From Trochalopteron elliotii (Eukaryota; Chordata; Aves; Passeriformes; Leiothrichidae), in contig JANPWX010000029.1 in assembly GCA_024734555.1 (NCBI GenBank), positions 186,001 through 250,000 of the forward strand: DNA of 64,000 nucleotides, written 5' to 3'. A program made the position numbers and the translations under genes. Of the stretch, positions 13,335 through 25,339 are shown in pieces. Every line of letters begins with the position of its first letter. The first letter of the stretch is position 1. The notes beneath the pieces were generated by a model. The model saw only the letters and a list, made by a program, of their open reading frames with translations, did no database searches and was not told the DNA's origin.

Positions 13335-13830
13335 TTGGACATTATCCTATGGGCTAGTCCTAAGGGACTTCCATTCCCTTCTATGTCTGCCAGGTTCCTG
13401 TTCCTCTGTGTGCCCAGACTTATTTTCCAAGGCCCTTGTCAGGGATTTAGGTCCTTTGATGTGCCTGGCTTGTTTTCAGTCCAGACAACTCCTCAGACAG
13501 GCATTTTCCCAAGCTGTTCCACTTCATTACTGTGAGAGAAAGCTCCCAGCCAGGGCACTCACACATCTCCCCCTCGTGCCAAGGTGACTGCAGCTGGCAC
13601 AGGGACAGACAGACAGACAGACAGACAGAGTCAGCTGCCACTGCAGAGCTTTGTGTTTGCACTGAATGCACTGACTGGAAACACACACATCAGTGGGAAA
13701 GCCTCAGCACATTTTGTCCCACTGTCTCATAAACATGACTGTCCATTTCATAGAAAGAGGGTGCTGGGAAATGCCATTTGTCTCTTTTCAAACCATCCAC
13801 ATCTTCATACAAAACCTGCTCAATAGCAGG
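13335..13830. other. GC-elevated patch around a GACA microsatellite
   Basis: Several short frames (66-80 codons) are open on both strands, again reflecting composition. The patch encloses the GACA run at 13604-13629. No protein family or repeat consensus is recognised. Confidence 0.5.
13604..13629. repeat. (GACA)n tetranucleotide microsatellite
   Basis: About six and a half uninterrupted GACA units. GACA/GATA-type tetranucleotides are common polymorphic markers in vertebrates. The run keeps neighbouring frames open and so creates artificial Asp/Arg/Gln/Thr repeats in translation. Confidence 0.95.
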
Positions 13831-16800
13831 CATTGAAAACTTTATTGTTTGGACAAACACGGATTTTCATAACCGTTTTTGTGAAGTTATAGTTTGATAT
13901 TAGAGCACTTCTACTGACAGATACCAAGTCTGTGAAACTTGAATAGAAATATGCCTCTGCTCACAAACAGAAAAATATTTCATTGTTTAGATTAAGCATA
14001 AAGGAGAGCAAAGTAGAAAAATTTCCAGTGTCTTCCCTCTCATTTGGGCTAATCAAAACAAAGACAATGAATAAATCAACATTAGAGTCATTAAAAAAAA
14101 AAAAAGTTAGGCAATAAGGTATTCCTTTAAGTTAAATGGTCTATTCTCCTGCCTCAGAGCAGGTTCAGATATGCCTAGCTACATACTCCCACAAATTTTT
14201 TATCTAATTTTTTATCTAAAGATTGGCAGTGATGTGGAATCTGCATCCATTGATGCAGAGCTGTTTTGAACAATATAGTCAGTTACTTTTTCCTCTTTTC
14301 ATTCTCAGGCTGCCTGTGACTCCCTTTATCAATTGAAATGTTCAAACCTATCCCTTAGCAGACAATTGTGAATCCATGAATATAATTTGTAGAAGTTATC
14401 ACTAGTGCTTCATGTTCAAAATATGTATGAGGTGTTAATAAACTAAGTAATGTAATGTAATTATTTTAAATTTCTGATTAGGTGGTTCATATAAATAACC
14501 AATACTGCTTCAAGTGAGAGCATTCTCTTTGCCACAAATTACATTTCAATTGCAAATGCATTTCTGTGGACTTTGGCTTAGCCTTTTAATCTAACAAGAG
14601 CACAGTAAGTAAGTTTCTTACCTTGACTATTAGAGAAAAGTCAACAGAAAAAAAGAAACAGCATGTAAAAATTTAAAATATGAGAAAGCATTTCTGGGTT
14701 TGTTTCTCTTTCAAGCTAAGTTTTCAGTTGTTCTTGTTCAAGAATACAAAATGGTTAAAATCCAGTGATTTGTTGCTTAATATTTATTTAGCTTACTGAC
14801 AGGGCTAGGGTGACTTTCTCAGTTCTTCCTTCCACTCCTGCTCTCCTGCCTTCAGCTTAAATATAAAAACAAGTTTTCCAATTGGTCTGTATCTCCAAAT
14901 ATTGCACTACAATGGAGGTTTCTAACCTGTGTGTTTGAAGAAATTGAGGCAATTACTTCATGAGGGCCTATATAAAAATATCTGTCATTGCTATAAAACA
15001 ACATAATGAAATGACATAAAAATAATTGAGAATCTATAATAGACAACAGTGTCACTGGAATAAACCCAAGTAGAAAAAAATTAGAAAAAAAAAATTTAAA
15101 AATAGGAGCTTCCTGGAGAGTTGCTAACTTTTCTGCTAGTGTAACTATTCCAGTTAAGAATATATTTTTATTTTTTTCCTAATTGAGATAATAACAGCAG
15201 TATAATCCCTAATTCCAGATAGATTTACGTTGTTATAACATGTAATATGATTTATTCCCCTTCTTCCTGTTATCCACAGCTGCTGGTTTTTGTGCTTTTG
15301 CCGTAGTGAAAAAACTTCTCACCAAAACAACTGACTTGAGTGTGTTTTCTTGTCTCTGGATACTCTCAGACCTGATTTCTACCTTAGCTTGCAGAAGCAG
15401 CATGCTGTTACTTCTAAATAATAACATTTCTTATTTCTTCTATCTATACATGCCAGTAAGATTCCAATCCCTCTCAGCACCCTCCTTAGGATGCAGTTTG
15501 GGATTTTGGTTTTTCGTTTGTTTTCTCAAACCTACTTCCACTTGAGCTCCAGCTGTACAGCTGCCCCACAGCCTCTCACTGCACATCATTATGTCCTATT
15601 TATTGTCTTCACTTGACTGCTTTCCTTATGCTCTGTAGTTTATGGCTCAGCTCAAGTTTTGAAAATGAGGAAGAAATGAGTCTCTGTGTGCTTGGGAATA
15701 ATCTTCAGAGCTGTGATATGAAAATTCTGGCCTTTGCCACTGTTGCTGATACCCATTATGAAAATAATACAGGCAACTTCTTCACTCACCAAATATTTAC
15801 TCTGATGTGAAGTTGCTGCATTACTAATTCCCTTTGTACACAGGAGGGTCCTGGTAGAGCAACATTAGCATAAACCTTACAACATCATAAAATTATCAAA
15901 TAATATTTTATAACAACATTAAAATATCTGGCACGTCTAGATATTATTATTTTCGTAAAATGCATGTTCTCTGGGACTGTTTTGCAGTTAAATAGATTTG
16001 TGCTGGTATCAAGGACTTACAGGAAAAACTGCCCTAAATAATGTCTGCAGGATCCAAAACACAATAAACCTTCAGTTACGAGATATGGAATGCAAAAAAT
16101 TAGGATATAAAAATATTTTTCTGTAACTTTTTCTGACATTTTGATCAGATCAAACCATAATACTCTGGTGTTTTCATGTACTGTCCCCTATTTAATGAAA
16201 ATCAGGATATAAAACTTATAATGGATTAGTGCCTCTTATATATAAGTAGATTTTGTCCAAATCTACTTAATATTATGCATTCACTTCACATGAAGACTCC
16301 TGGGATATTCTTTGTATGTGTGTTTACTTCTGAGCTGCCTTGCAATGATTTAGCCCATGTAACTGAATAAGCTCCATTGTTCAAAGTCCTGGGGTTTTTT
16401 TCTGTGTCATTTGGGAAAATATTAGAAAAGTATTTATCTAATTTTATTTTTATTATTGTAGTCTATGAAACTTCATCCTTCCTGAGTACCATCACTTGTC
16501 GGTCTCTATTCCTACCTGTGTTTCTTCCTCTCTGCTTTACTGAAGGGTGGAAAAAATGTTTGATGAATACTGGGAAAAAACACAGTTCTTTCAAAAATAT
16601 AAATGTGCAATTATTCCTGCTGAAACAACTAGTAGAGATGGAACTCTACTTGTACAAATATACTTCTGCTTTTTTCCTTCTTTTTCTCAACTTCATTATT
16701 GAGCTGTAGCTTTTATCACATGACAAATCAAGGTTCCTGATCCATAACCAGAACAGCAACTCAGACTGTAATTGTGAATAGAAGCAGATTTTTCATATTG

Positions 16801-18162
16801 CTAACTAGGAACAAACAAACATTCTGTTACACAAAGAAATATTGTGCTTGGAAAACATATCAGTAAAATTCAAATTACAATTTTCTTGAAGTTTATGGAT
16901 CACAAGCCTTAAATATTGCATTATGTTGAACCTATGTGGTACCAATCTCTCATAAAATAAGCAAATAAGCAGGAAAAAATGTGTCAAAAGTTATCTACCC
17001 TATATTGGGCAGGATCCAGTGTGGGTTTTTTTTTGAAAACACTGTTAAAATGTTAACATTGTTAAAACTGCCATGTAACTCCAACCATTCCAATTTTCAT
17101 TATTCTCTGTGAATTTCCACACAGTTCATGTGTAAGGCAGATAAAGAAGTCTGCAGTCTGTTTTCTTGTGAATAAAAATGTAAGACTAAACACTAAAATC
17201 CCCTCAACCTTTGAGACAACAGACAACCTCTCTCTGAAAGACACCTCTTACAAATATTGTTCTACTGTTTGATCCTTGAAGCTGTCTTTGACCACTTTAG
17301 GAGCAGAGTAGAGTCAGAAAAGGAGCCAGCGATGAGCTGAGTCTCACGAGGCACCAGCAGCCCTGCTGGTTCCAGGTGATGACTTGGTTCTTACTTTACA
17401 CTAGTAGAGTGAGGGTGTTTCTGAACTGCTGTGCAAGAGCATCCTTTGTGAAGCTGTATCATTTGTTTCATTTTATGCTGCTTATTCAACATGATTTATT
17501 TAATAAAGTATTGATCTGTATAACTAGCTGAATATCTGGAGCCTTGGAGTCTTTTTCTAAATGAAAAGAATCTATTTCCAGAGTTTATAAAAGCAATATC
17601 AAGTACAAGCACAGAAGTCCTTGCTTATTTTTGTTGAAATGATGCATAATAGGAAGCAACTCTGTTGCCATCCCTGTGCTATAACTGAGGCAGTATTAGA
17701 CACTGAGTATTTACTAGATCTAGCAGAATAACACATGATGTGTTATTTTAATATCTCCCTTACTTGTTCTGTTTGTAAAACATATTGCAGAAATTACAGG
17801 AGGACCATCACTTTTTCTATATGACCTGATATTAAGCTTCATTAGTTTTCACAATCAAAAAAAAAAATTGTCTTTAAAGTCATCCTCTTCTATGTTCCAA
17901 ATGGAAAAAGAAGGTCACTGTGTTCTGTGCTCACCAGACTGCTAGGCTACACCTGAGAAGTTTAGATTCTGTTTTCAGGTGTCTAATTTAGGTACAGTGG
18001 GACTCCCTGGAAGTCCAAGCAGATTTGGCTGCCAAAAGCTGCAGCATGACGTGCCTGTTGCCAGGCTGAATGTCACCACAGCCCCTCGGGTCACTGCCAG
18101 CAGAAGGACACAGAGCAGCTCTCAGGATTCCAAGGAAAACCTGCACAGTGCAGCTCCCTGCA
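13831..18162. other. AT-rich non-coding stretch with small repeats
   Basis: No gene is seen. Small items are an A13 run at 14093-14105, a local direct duplication of a TTTTTTATCTAA-type unit near 14195-14220, and a perfect 12-bp palindrome AATGTTAACATT at 17049-17060 inside a run of GTTAA words. From about 17930 the sequence becomes GC-elevated up to the LTR that follows. A 110-codon frame at 16377-16709 (plus) is hydrophobic and Phe/Leu-rich, as expected of translated T-rich DNA. Confidence 0.65.
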
Positions 18163-18432
18163 TAATTACAGTTTAACCCCAGCCAACAAGCAAGGACCAC
18201 ACAGTTACTCCTTCACCCTCCTGCAGTGGGACAGGAGGGGCAACTAGGAGTGTAAAAGAGAAAAACATCAGTGGGTCAAAAGGAGAAAAACGGTGATGAA
18301 AAAGGGTGATGTCCTGATGTTGTGCAAACACTGCTCAGCAGTACCTAAAGCGTCCCTGTGCTAGCAACACTGTTCTCAGCACAAACTCAAAACATAGTTA
18401 AAATTAACTCCATCCCAGCCAAAGCCAGTACA
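18163..18432 (-). mobile_element. Degraded solo LTR of an avian-type endogenous retrovirus
   Basis: Read on the minus strand, the block begins TGTACTGGCTTTGGCTGGGA and continues into a GGAGTTAATTTT word. It ends with a GTGTGGTCCTTGC...GGGGTTAAAC motif next to a TGTAATTA-like terminus. These ends and their order match, from memory, an ERV LTR family that is abundant in bird genomes. Complete members are roughly twice as long or more, so this copy has lost its central part. The middle keeps a recognisable GTGGG/GTAAAA segment near 18240-18280. No clear target-site duplication remains. No internal retroviral genes are present. Confidence 0.7.
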
Positions 18433-18540
18433 ACAATCCACACTCTTTCTGATCCATAAGGGGCCGTCGTGCCAAAACAGATTCAGCAGACAATTTCCAA
18501 AAGAAGCCAAGCAGAGCATCCTACACTTCCTTAGCTGCTC

Positions 18541-18790
18541 TCTGAGGGTGCATAATGAATATGAAGATCAGCAGATAATATCTGGACATGCCAGATTAAT
18601 TTGATGGGCTTGGAAAATATCTCATGATTTAACAATATGCAAATTAGTTGCCATTTTCAGATACCAGTGATGCCCTGAGTTAGAATATCTGGGTGCTGCT
18701 TGCTTATAGAAACAGCCACTTGCAGGGTCCTTTTAGCAGCATATGCAAATTGGTATTTTGATCAATCAGTCAGATAAGTTATTTGATGTT
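18541..18790. promoter_or_regulatory. Candidate conserved non-coding element with two octamers
   Basis: Two perfect octamer words ATGCAAAT occur at 18637-18644 and 18743-18750, 106 bp apart. An interrupted palindrome CAGATA-A-TATCTG at 18572-18584 carries GATA-type cores on both strands. Further words include CCAGATTAATTTGAT and TGATCAATCA. The patch lies about 110 bp beyond the LTR and lacks simple repeats. The density and variety of transcription-factor-like words resemble vertebrate developmental enhancers (octamer/POU, GATA, homeodomain). Conservation cannot be judged from one sequence. Confidence 0.35.
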
Positions 18791-21233
18791 GGTTTTCTTT
18801 AACTAAACTGCTTAGGGCAACTGAACTAGAGGCTGTGGTTGCCTGGCAGAAACCTGGCTGCCAACAAGGCTGTCAACTGCAAACAGATTATAAAACACTC
18901 TCAAACAAATCAATGCCTGATTTGCCCTCCTGGTTTGTAAAAAGAGTAACTTCTTAATCTGTGTTGGGACTGATGAAGAAAGAAATTCTAGAATCTGCAA
19001 TACTGATCTTGTAATAGCTTTACACCTCTATTAACAACACTAAAATAACTTAAGAGGTAATGTGCACTAACATTTGTGAGAACATCTGTACACTACCATT
19101 TATAACCCATGTGGAAGTCAGAGCAATCTAGATAAGCACAATAAACTTCAAATGAGAAAGAAACTATTACAACATTTGCTGACCTTCACAGCCATAAATC
19201 CTGCTTGGTCAGGACCATGCCTGTTTTCCAATATATCTGTCACATGAAAACTCCACTGTGCCATTAGCAGCCATTAAGGTCCTAGATCATCACTTCTGTA
19301 AAGAATTTTTGGAATTTTATTCTAGACAAATATAAGATAATTATATTTTTAAAATAAAATAAAGTTCCTCCTCTTTGTTAGAGTAAGGATTTGTCTATTC
19401 ATGTACGCTGACAGAACTGCTCTCACTGCCAGATCACATCTACCTTTTCTTACTCAGCTGCCTTACAGAGTGGTGAAGTTTATTTTTGACATCCCAAGCT
19501 TTCAGGCTTTATATTTCTTTTAATTTTCTATGAAGAAACAAAAGATTCACTCTCTGCTCTAGGACCTTACATGAACACAATTTAAAAGGTTATGTTTATC
19601 TCATTTCTCATTTAGCTTATGCATCCATCATTCTTTATCCTGTGATGGTACAATGGAGTTGGTCTAAATCTATGCCTCGTGCAGTGTCCATACAGAGCAC
19701 AAATTGGAAAGGAACTGTGAGTCTCACTTGTAAGACTCATCTGTGTTATAAGCAGATTGAATTCAAACTGTTCACAATCAAATTAAAATTAAAAACCATT
19801 CACACTTGAGAAATAAAATGGAATCATTTGATTTGAAATTTGTAAATATTCCTGGGAATACCTTGTATTAGCACACAAGAAAGCTACTTAAAAACTTATT
19901 TTAACTTACTTTCTTTAAAAGTCTTTCACTAAATCTGGGGGCCAGTGCTACAGTCAGCACATTTTGATTTGATTGCAGGGCCAAGTTCTCATTTTCTCAG
20001 TAATGGAACTGAACTTTGTCACTATAAAAATCTCACTCTGGAGCTTACAGCTTGTCTGCTTAATGCAATATTCCTTGTAGTAAGTTTGTGTCCAAGATGA
20101 TTATTAAGAGGGAATGTTTTATAAAAATGTTGAAGGCTTCCTGCCCACTGTACTTCATCTTGAGTTAAAAAAATTCTCCTTGTTTAAAACTGTTAGATGC
20201 TTTAGAATATTTTGGTTATACTTTTTTCTACCTCATCTACCCATATATATATATCTGTGAAGCATGAACAGACAAACTGTGGGACTTCTTACAAGTTATT
20301 TCATGATGTGCACAGGAGAAAGCAGAGATATGTCACTCACAGATTATGCTGTCCATACCAGAACAGCACAGTTCCTGCTGGTACATTTTCTCATCAATAC
20401 AAAGTTTAGATTTTCAAAAGTACCATCAATACTGCATCTCAGCATTTGACTATTTAGGTGAGTCAGTAGCCATTCCAACTTGTGTTCCTCCTTATTTGCA
20501 AGCAGACTTCACCCTATTCTCTGTCAAGAGCTTCCAGACAAAAAAAATCTGTCCACCAAAAAATGATAACATATAAATAAAAAAAAACACACAGTCAATC
20601 TCTTAATTGGGAATACAATTTCTCACAGATGTCATGTTGGCATTGGTATACTATTTATTAATTTATAAGGTCAAATTCATTCTGTTTTGGGCTGCCCTTT
20701 ATGTCAAATGTCTTACTTCACCTCATGTAACAAGCAACCATAAAGGTTACAGACCAGGAAACAAAATTTGACAGGACATGGTATAGCCTTTCTCAAATCA
20801 AACAACTATGAGTTTTTTGTAACATTGCAAATGTAAATTGGCAAGTGAATTACATGACACAGGATTCCTTTAAGAACAGAAAAAAAGAAAAGCATAAGAT
20901 TATAAAGAGAACATTGCCAACTGTGGGCCTGGAGAGGCTCTCTAAAATGCCTTTTACTGTGATGAAATAAACATTTTAGTTCAGCAGTCATGCTCTGCTA
21001 TTCATCATCATATAAATGTATGATCTTAACCTACTTCTGGCTTTGTATCACGAGTAAGATTGATTACTCAACCACTGCATCCAGTGATGCCAATGCCAGC
21101 TTGGCCAGACCCCACATACAAATGAACACTTGGATTCCAGCAGAAAATTTCTCCAACCATTGTGAATACACAGTGTGTTTTCCGTGCCCAGCTGAACTGT
21201 GGTTTTGTGGAGGTTTTCTATTAATTCATCATG

Positions 21234-21270
21234 AAAAAAAAAAAAACCAAAAAAAAAATTAAAAAAAAAA
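21234..21270. repeat. A-rich low-complexity tract
   Basis: Runs of 9-13 adenines are interrupted by CC and TT. It could be the remains of a poly(A) tail, but nothing retrogene-like is recognisable upstream. Confidence 0.9.
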
Positions 21271-21322
21271 TTCCATAGGCAAAAATTTTAGCAATCAAGA
21301 TAGGAATAAAAGGCAATTAAAG

Positions 21323-21347
21323 ACAAATTGTACAAAAAGGTCAAAAA
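21323..21347 (+). repeat. 25-bp word, copy 1 (with AGGTCA half-site)
   Basis: The word matches 22001-22025 at 23 of 25 positions and contains TGTACAAAAAGGTCA exactly. An A-rich stretch followed by AGGTCA is the shape of a monomeric nuclear-receptor (ROR/Rev-erb type) site. The match may also be chance in A-rich DNA. Confidence 0.6.
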
Positions 21348-22000
21348 CACATCCTAGGAATTACCTGAAAGGAAAGCTAATTCTGTGGCTATACTTAAAC
21401 CCAGGAACAGGTGTCTATATTGTAAGAAGGGATTTTGGGCACCTAATTTCTTTTCATTCCCATATTCAAATATTCAGTATTGGCAGGCAGATATGAGTAT
21501 TCGTGGTTCAGGTGCACCTGGCCCTGTGCACATTGGGAGCCAGTGAATTCCAATTTTTCAGTCATTGTATCATAAAACAGCTGAAATATTTGCAAATATC
21601 ACAGGCATTAAAAGCAAAAATAGATTGTAAGGCGTGGACATTTTCAAGAGAAAATCCAGTTGGTCTACACAAGCCAAATAATTTTAAAAAATCTCTATTC
21701 CTAAATGCACTTTCCTGTGTAAGCTAACAAGGTTTTCAATGCATTATTGGCTCTTTGAGGAGCCTCCAGTGAAATCAACACACAACTGTAAAGTTAAGCC
21801 ACCAGTCCTCCAGCTGAAAATCTGAATTTCTTTGGGAGCAAGCACAGACAAAGAAGTCGAAAGGTCTTGTTGAAAATTTGCTCAGTAGAGGAGAATTGTC
21901 ACAGAATATCAGAGTGCTTCCTTGAAAAACAAACTGTAGGCTCCTGCACAGAGGACTATGTATTCAGAAAGCCTTAAGTCAATTTTCTCAAAGTTGTGTA

Positions 22001-22025
22001 ACAAACTGTACAAAAAGGTCATAAA
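22001..22025 (+). repeat. 25-bp word, copy 2 (with AGGTCA half-site)
   Basis: Direct-orientation copy of 21323-21347, 678 bp downstream, with two mismatches. A further AAAAGGTCAAGG word follows at about 22075-22086. AGGTCA is frequent elsewhere in this window, so the cluster is weak evidence of regulation. Confidence 0.6.
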
Positions 22026-23999
22026 TTGCGAACATTGTGAGATTATTAATATCCTGAATTAAATACTTAGTTGAAAAGGTCAAGGTTAGAATGAAGAAGA
22101 GGAACAAATGCGTAATGAAGTTTTGCCTCACATGAAAGAAATTATGGCTTAGAAATAGGAGCTACCCCTTCTCTCTTCTCCATTCTTAGGATTCTTCAGA
22201 ATTAACCAAGACATTGAAAGTTTGCGTTTTTCAATGAGATGTGAGAAATGAAGTCAATGCTGATTCAAGGCTGTTACAGTACATCTCAAGAGTAGAAACT
22301 GAGCTGCCTGATTTAACTTTGCAATCCACCCTACAATATTTCCAAAGTGAAAAATGCAGATCATGGATTTGTTAAAAGAATATGCTGAAATACTGTAGGA
22401 AGGAAAGAATTCTGGACAATTATTTAAGTCATTTTTCAGGATTTCAAAGACAAGGACATGCCATTAACTATTTTGTAATTTCTTATTGTATAATGTGCTC
22501 TGAATAATAAGCCAGAAGGTATTTAAATTTGCCCATTTAAAGGCATTTTCAAGGGGGCTAATTTTTTTCTTTATGAAAGACTAAGATGTTTTCAAATATA
22601 TATTGATTAAAATACTATTACTTAAGACAGTGAATCAGGAAAGTACAATAATCCTCCAACCAGCAGGTGCTGATATGTGATCTCAGACTGCCACTTACAC
22701 ACTCATCAGTAGCTGACTGCTTTCAGGACCTGATTATTTCTTAGTAAAAACCACCCATTTATATACACTGAGCTATATTTGCCAGTATCGAAGGCAGCAA
22801 CCAGCCAGAGGTAAACACAACAGCAGTAAGAGCAGTAAAAACAAAAAATGCTGGAAGAAGTGTCAGTCATTGTTAGAGCAAAGTAAAGATAGTTACAATC
22901 CTCCAAAACTGTTCAATGTTAGCACGTGGGTCCCTTCTGTAAGGCACAGGTATCCAAGCTCCAGAAAACACCTTTCTTGACAGAGTCAGGAATCAAGTCA
23001 AGAGTCTGGTCTCATGCTTTTGAATTTGAATAGTTTAATAAAACTACCAGGATCTGCACAGTCCTTACTCTATGCATGATTTACTTTTGTGTGCATTGAT
23101 TTAGTTCCTGTCTCTGAGGCATTACAAACATGATGTCTTTCCTTCAGGATGCAAAAAAGTTTCTACCTATCACAGTGTTCCAGTGTTCACTCTGACCCTT
23201 TCCTCATTTTCATTCTGTAGCTCTTTTCCTCAGCACTTGGCTGTAAACTTAGGACATACTCAGGATATCAATTACTGGGCTGAAAACCTATTGAAGAGCA
23301 CACCAGTATAGGCTGCATTAGGGGTTTCTTTAACTGGTAGGATAAAGAAACAAGGGTTGTTTCTGGTGGCCTAAAATTAAATCTGAATAGCTGGCCAGTA
23401 TCTTTCTGGAAAAAGACAAAGTGTGTAACATATTTTGTACATTCACAAAGGCCTTTGAACCATCACCTTTTCCTAGATATTGTGCCTGGTTTTGAGCTGG
23501 CCTGAGATGAGAGCTAAAAGCCTTCTCATACTTTAGAGCTTCAGGAAGGAGCCATATACATTAACATGTTCTTTAAAAGCACATTCATTGTATTGATAAA
23601 TAAAAAGGCATTTTGGCTGGAAAGTAGTTTTAAGCTCAAATAAAATAAACCCCTTTTATGACAAACCCCAGGAAATTAATATGGGAAATAGCAGTGAAAC
23701 CAACAGCTGTAACAAGGATAATTTTATTTTGTAAGGAAGGTCAAATGAGCATGTACACTGACACTTTTTGTATACAGCATTAAACAGTTATTTCCTTGCA
23801 CAGTTCAAAAGAATAATTATGCCACCCAGAGGTAATGGTAAATCCTCAAATTCGACAGATTCTAGTCAGGCCAAATCATATAATGAAGTTTTTATGTATT
23901 GCATTATTAAAGATTTCCTGCATTATTCTCTCCTATCTTACCTCCTGCAAGCCTGAAATAATCTTTCAAGTACACTCCTGTTCCAAGCAGTCTACCTGC

Positions 24000-24396
24000 A
24001 GCTCTTCCCAGGGCTGTGCACAGCTGAGGATGTTTGATCACAGCCTGCTCAGAGAGCAGAGCTGAGGAAGAAGGACCTGGAGTGTGGATGGTTACAGATC
24101 AGGAGCAGTGCACTGCTCCTTGTTCCTCCTGCAGCTGTGAGCAGAATCCCACTGCTCCTGACAGCACATGGGCAGCTGCTGGCAGCACCAACCCTCCAGC
24201 TCTGGGGAGAAGCTCTGACTCTGGCTCTGGCTCTGTCCTGCAGGACCAGGACACCACAGGGGCAGTACCCCTCTGTTTGGGCAGGTGACACTGCTGGAAA
24301 AGTTCATTCTCCACAAAAAACCATCTTCCCCCTCTGGCAGACTGCCACTCCCAATAGCCACTGCCCTTGTCCAACCTGCCCTTTCCTTAAATCTTG
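24000..24396. other. GC-rich patch, unidentified
   Basis: This is the most GC-rich few hundred bases in the window. Frames are open on both strands: 84, 90 and 63 codons on plus, and 80, 91 and 137 on minus, the last reaching to 24505. That indicates composition rather than a single coding frame. Repeated TGCTCC/GCAGCTG words and a hexamer run at 24213-24235 are present. I find no recognisable protein, CR1 or LTR consensus. It could be a decayed GC-rich transposable element or a non-coding RNA exon. Confidence 0.45.
24213..24235. repeat. (CTCTGG)n short hexamer repeat
   Basis: Nearly four units of CTCTGR: CTCTGA, CTCTGG, CTCTGG and CTCTG. Translation gives a Ser/Asp/Gly-type repeat in one frame, which is an artefact of the run. 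Confidence 0.85.
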
Positions 24397-24451
24397 CACT
24401 GGAAGCTAAGCTAAAGGTGCACATTTTGAGAGGCCAGAATTCAGTTTGCAA
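24397..24451 (+). repeat. Unidentified interspersed repeat, copy A
   Basis: Aligns in direct orientation with 25340-25397. Shared words in order are CTG-AAGCTA, TAAA, ACAT, TTGAGAGG, CA and AATTCAGT. About three quarters of positions agree by eye, with a 1-3 base gap near the middle. The simplest reading is two remnants of one old repeat family or an old local duplication. I do not know the family. Confidence 0.5.
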
Positions 24452-25160
24452 AGGACTGTGTGTTCTACTCCTGTGATTAAAGCTGAAAGGGCCACATGAT
24501 TCCACCTTGTGTGTTCACTGGAATCTCTAAAAGTCTCCATTTCCCAAAAATGAGACAACACAAAGTGACTGTCTGGCTTCATGGTAGTATGATTTCATTT
24601 ATTGTTTTCAATTTTTTTGTTAGAAGTAGGCCACCATTCTATGACCATGAGACCTATACTTTCCCTAAATTCATAGCAGCTTTTGAAAGAAAGATTTTCT
24701 GTGAAAGGAGTTAAATGGACTGGATTTTTTTCCCCAATTATGTTCAGTAAGTTCCTGCTGTTCCAACATTAAATAAAACTCTGTATTAATGAATTCTGTC
24801 TGTAGGTGGCCAATTGCATTTGGTATCACATTCAAAAATTCACAAGCAAACATATCTCTCCTTTAACCTCTCACCATCTTTTTCTCCTCTAATCAACATA
24901 GAAGTGATAGCAGCTTTATAATGCAACAATCTAGGGCATGGACTGTTTCTCAGGCTGCTGAACTTACTAGAGCTTTTTCCCTATGCCAAACCTTAAGCTC
25001 AGACTTACATCTTTCCCCCCTTCACTCCCCAAGAATAGAAATCTCATAGTCTGATAATTCTTCTGGAAGACTAAATGGAGGATTTTGGAAGGCTCTTCAA
25101 CTCTGAGCAGTAACACTGAAGCAGAACAGCTGAAGAGCTTGCAGTGTAGCTGTCTCTTGG

Positions 25161-25220
25161 CAGTAATCATTTATTCCAGCTGAATGCTAACAGCAATCAT
25201 TTACTCTAACTGACTGCTAA
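25161..25220. repeat. 30-bp imperfect tandem duplication
   Basis: Unit 1 is 25161-25190 and unit 2 is 25191-25220. They agree at 25 of 30 positions; both begin CAGYAATCATTTA and end TGCTAA. A CAATC word directly after could be the start of a third, truncated copy. The divergence suggests an old duplication. Each unit carries a TCATTTA/AATCAT AT-rich core. Confidence 0.9.
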
Positions 25221-25339
25221 CAATCCTTTCTTGAGCCACGGTGCTGTTATCCTGCTACCTATTGCCTGCAGCAAAGTCAATACAGTGTTTCTAAAAATAA
25301 TAATAATAGCCATAAACCTTTCTTTTTAAAAAGATTACA

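Larger units (their letters stand above)
18791..23999. other. Anonymous AT-rich non-coding stretch
   Basis: No gene or recognisable transposable element is seen. A short (TA)n run lies near 20242-20253 and an A-rich tract at 21234-21270. A 25-bp word is repeated at 21323 and 22001 (listed separately). Open frames are all under 95 codons and have no domains. Confidence 0.7.

Noticed and set aside
16377..16709. Possible small membrane protein (110 codons, Phe/Leu-rich)
   Set aside because: T-rich DNA translates into hydrophobic residues by default; there is no proper segment-loop pattern.
17979..18176. Collagen-like GLPGSP word in a 65-codon frame
   Set aside because: Only two Gly-X-Y triplets; the frame ends in LTR sequence.
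23160..23230. Possible antisense CR1 piece (GTTCCAGTG word)
   Set aside because: Only a short word agrees; neighbouring CR1 segments cannot be aligned.
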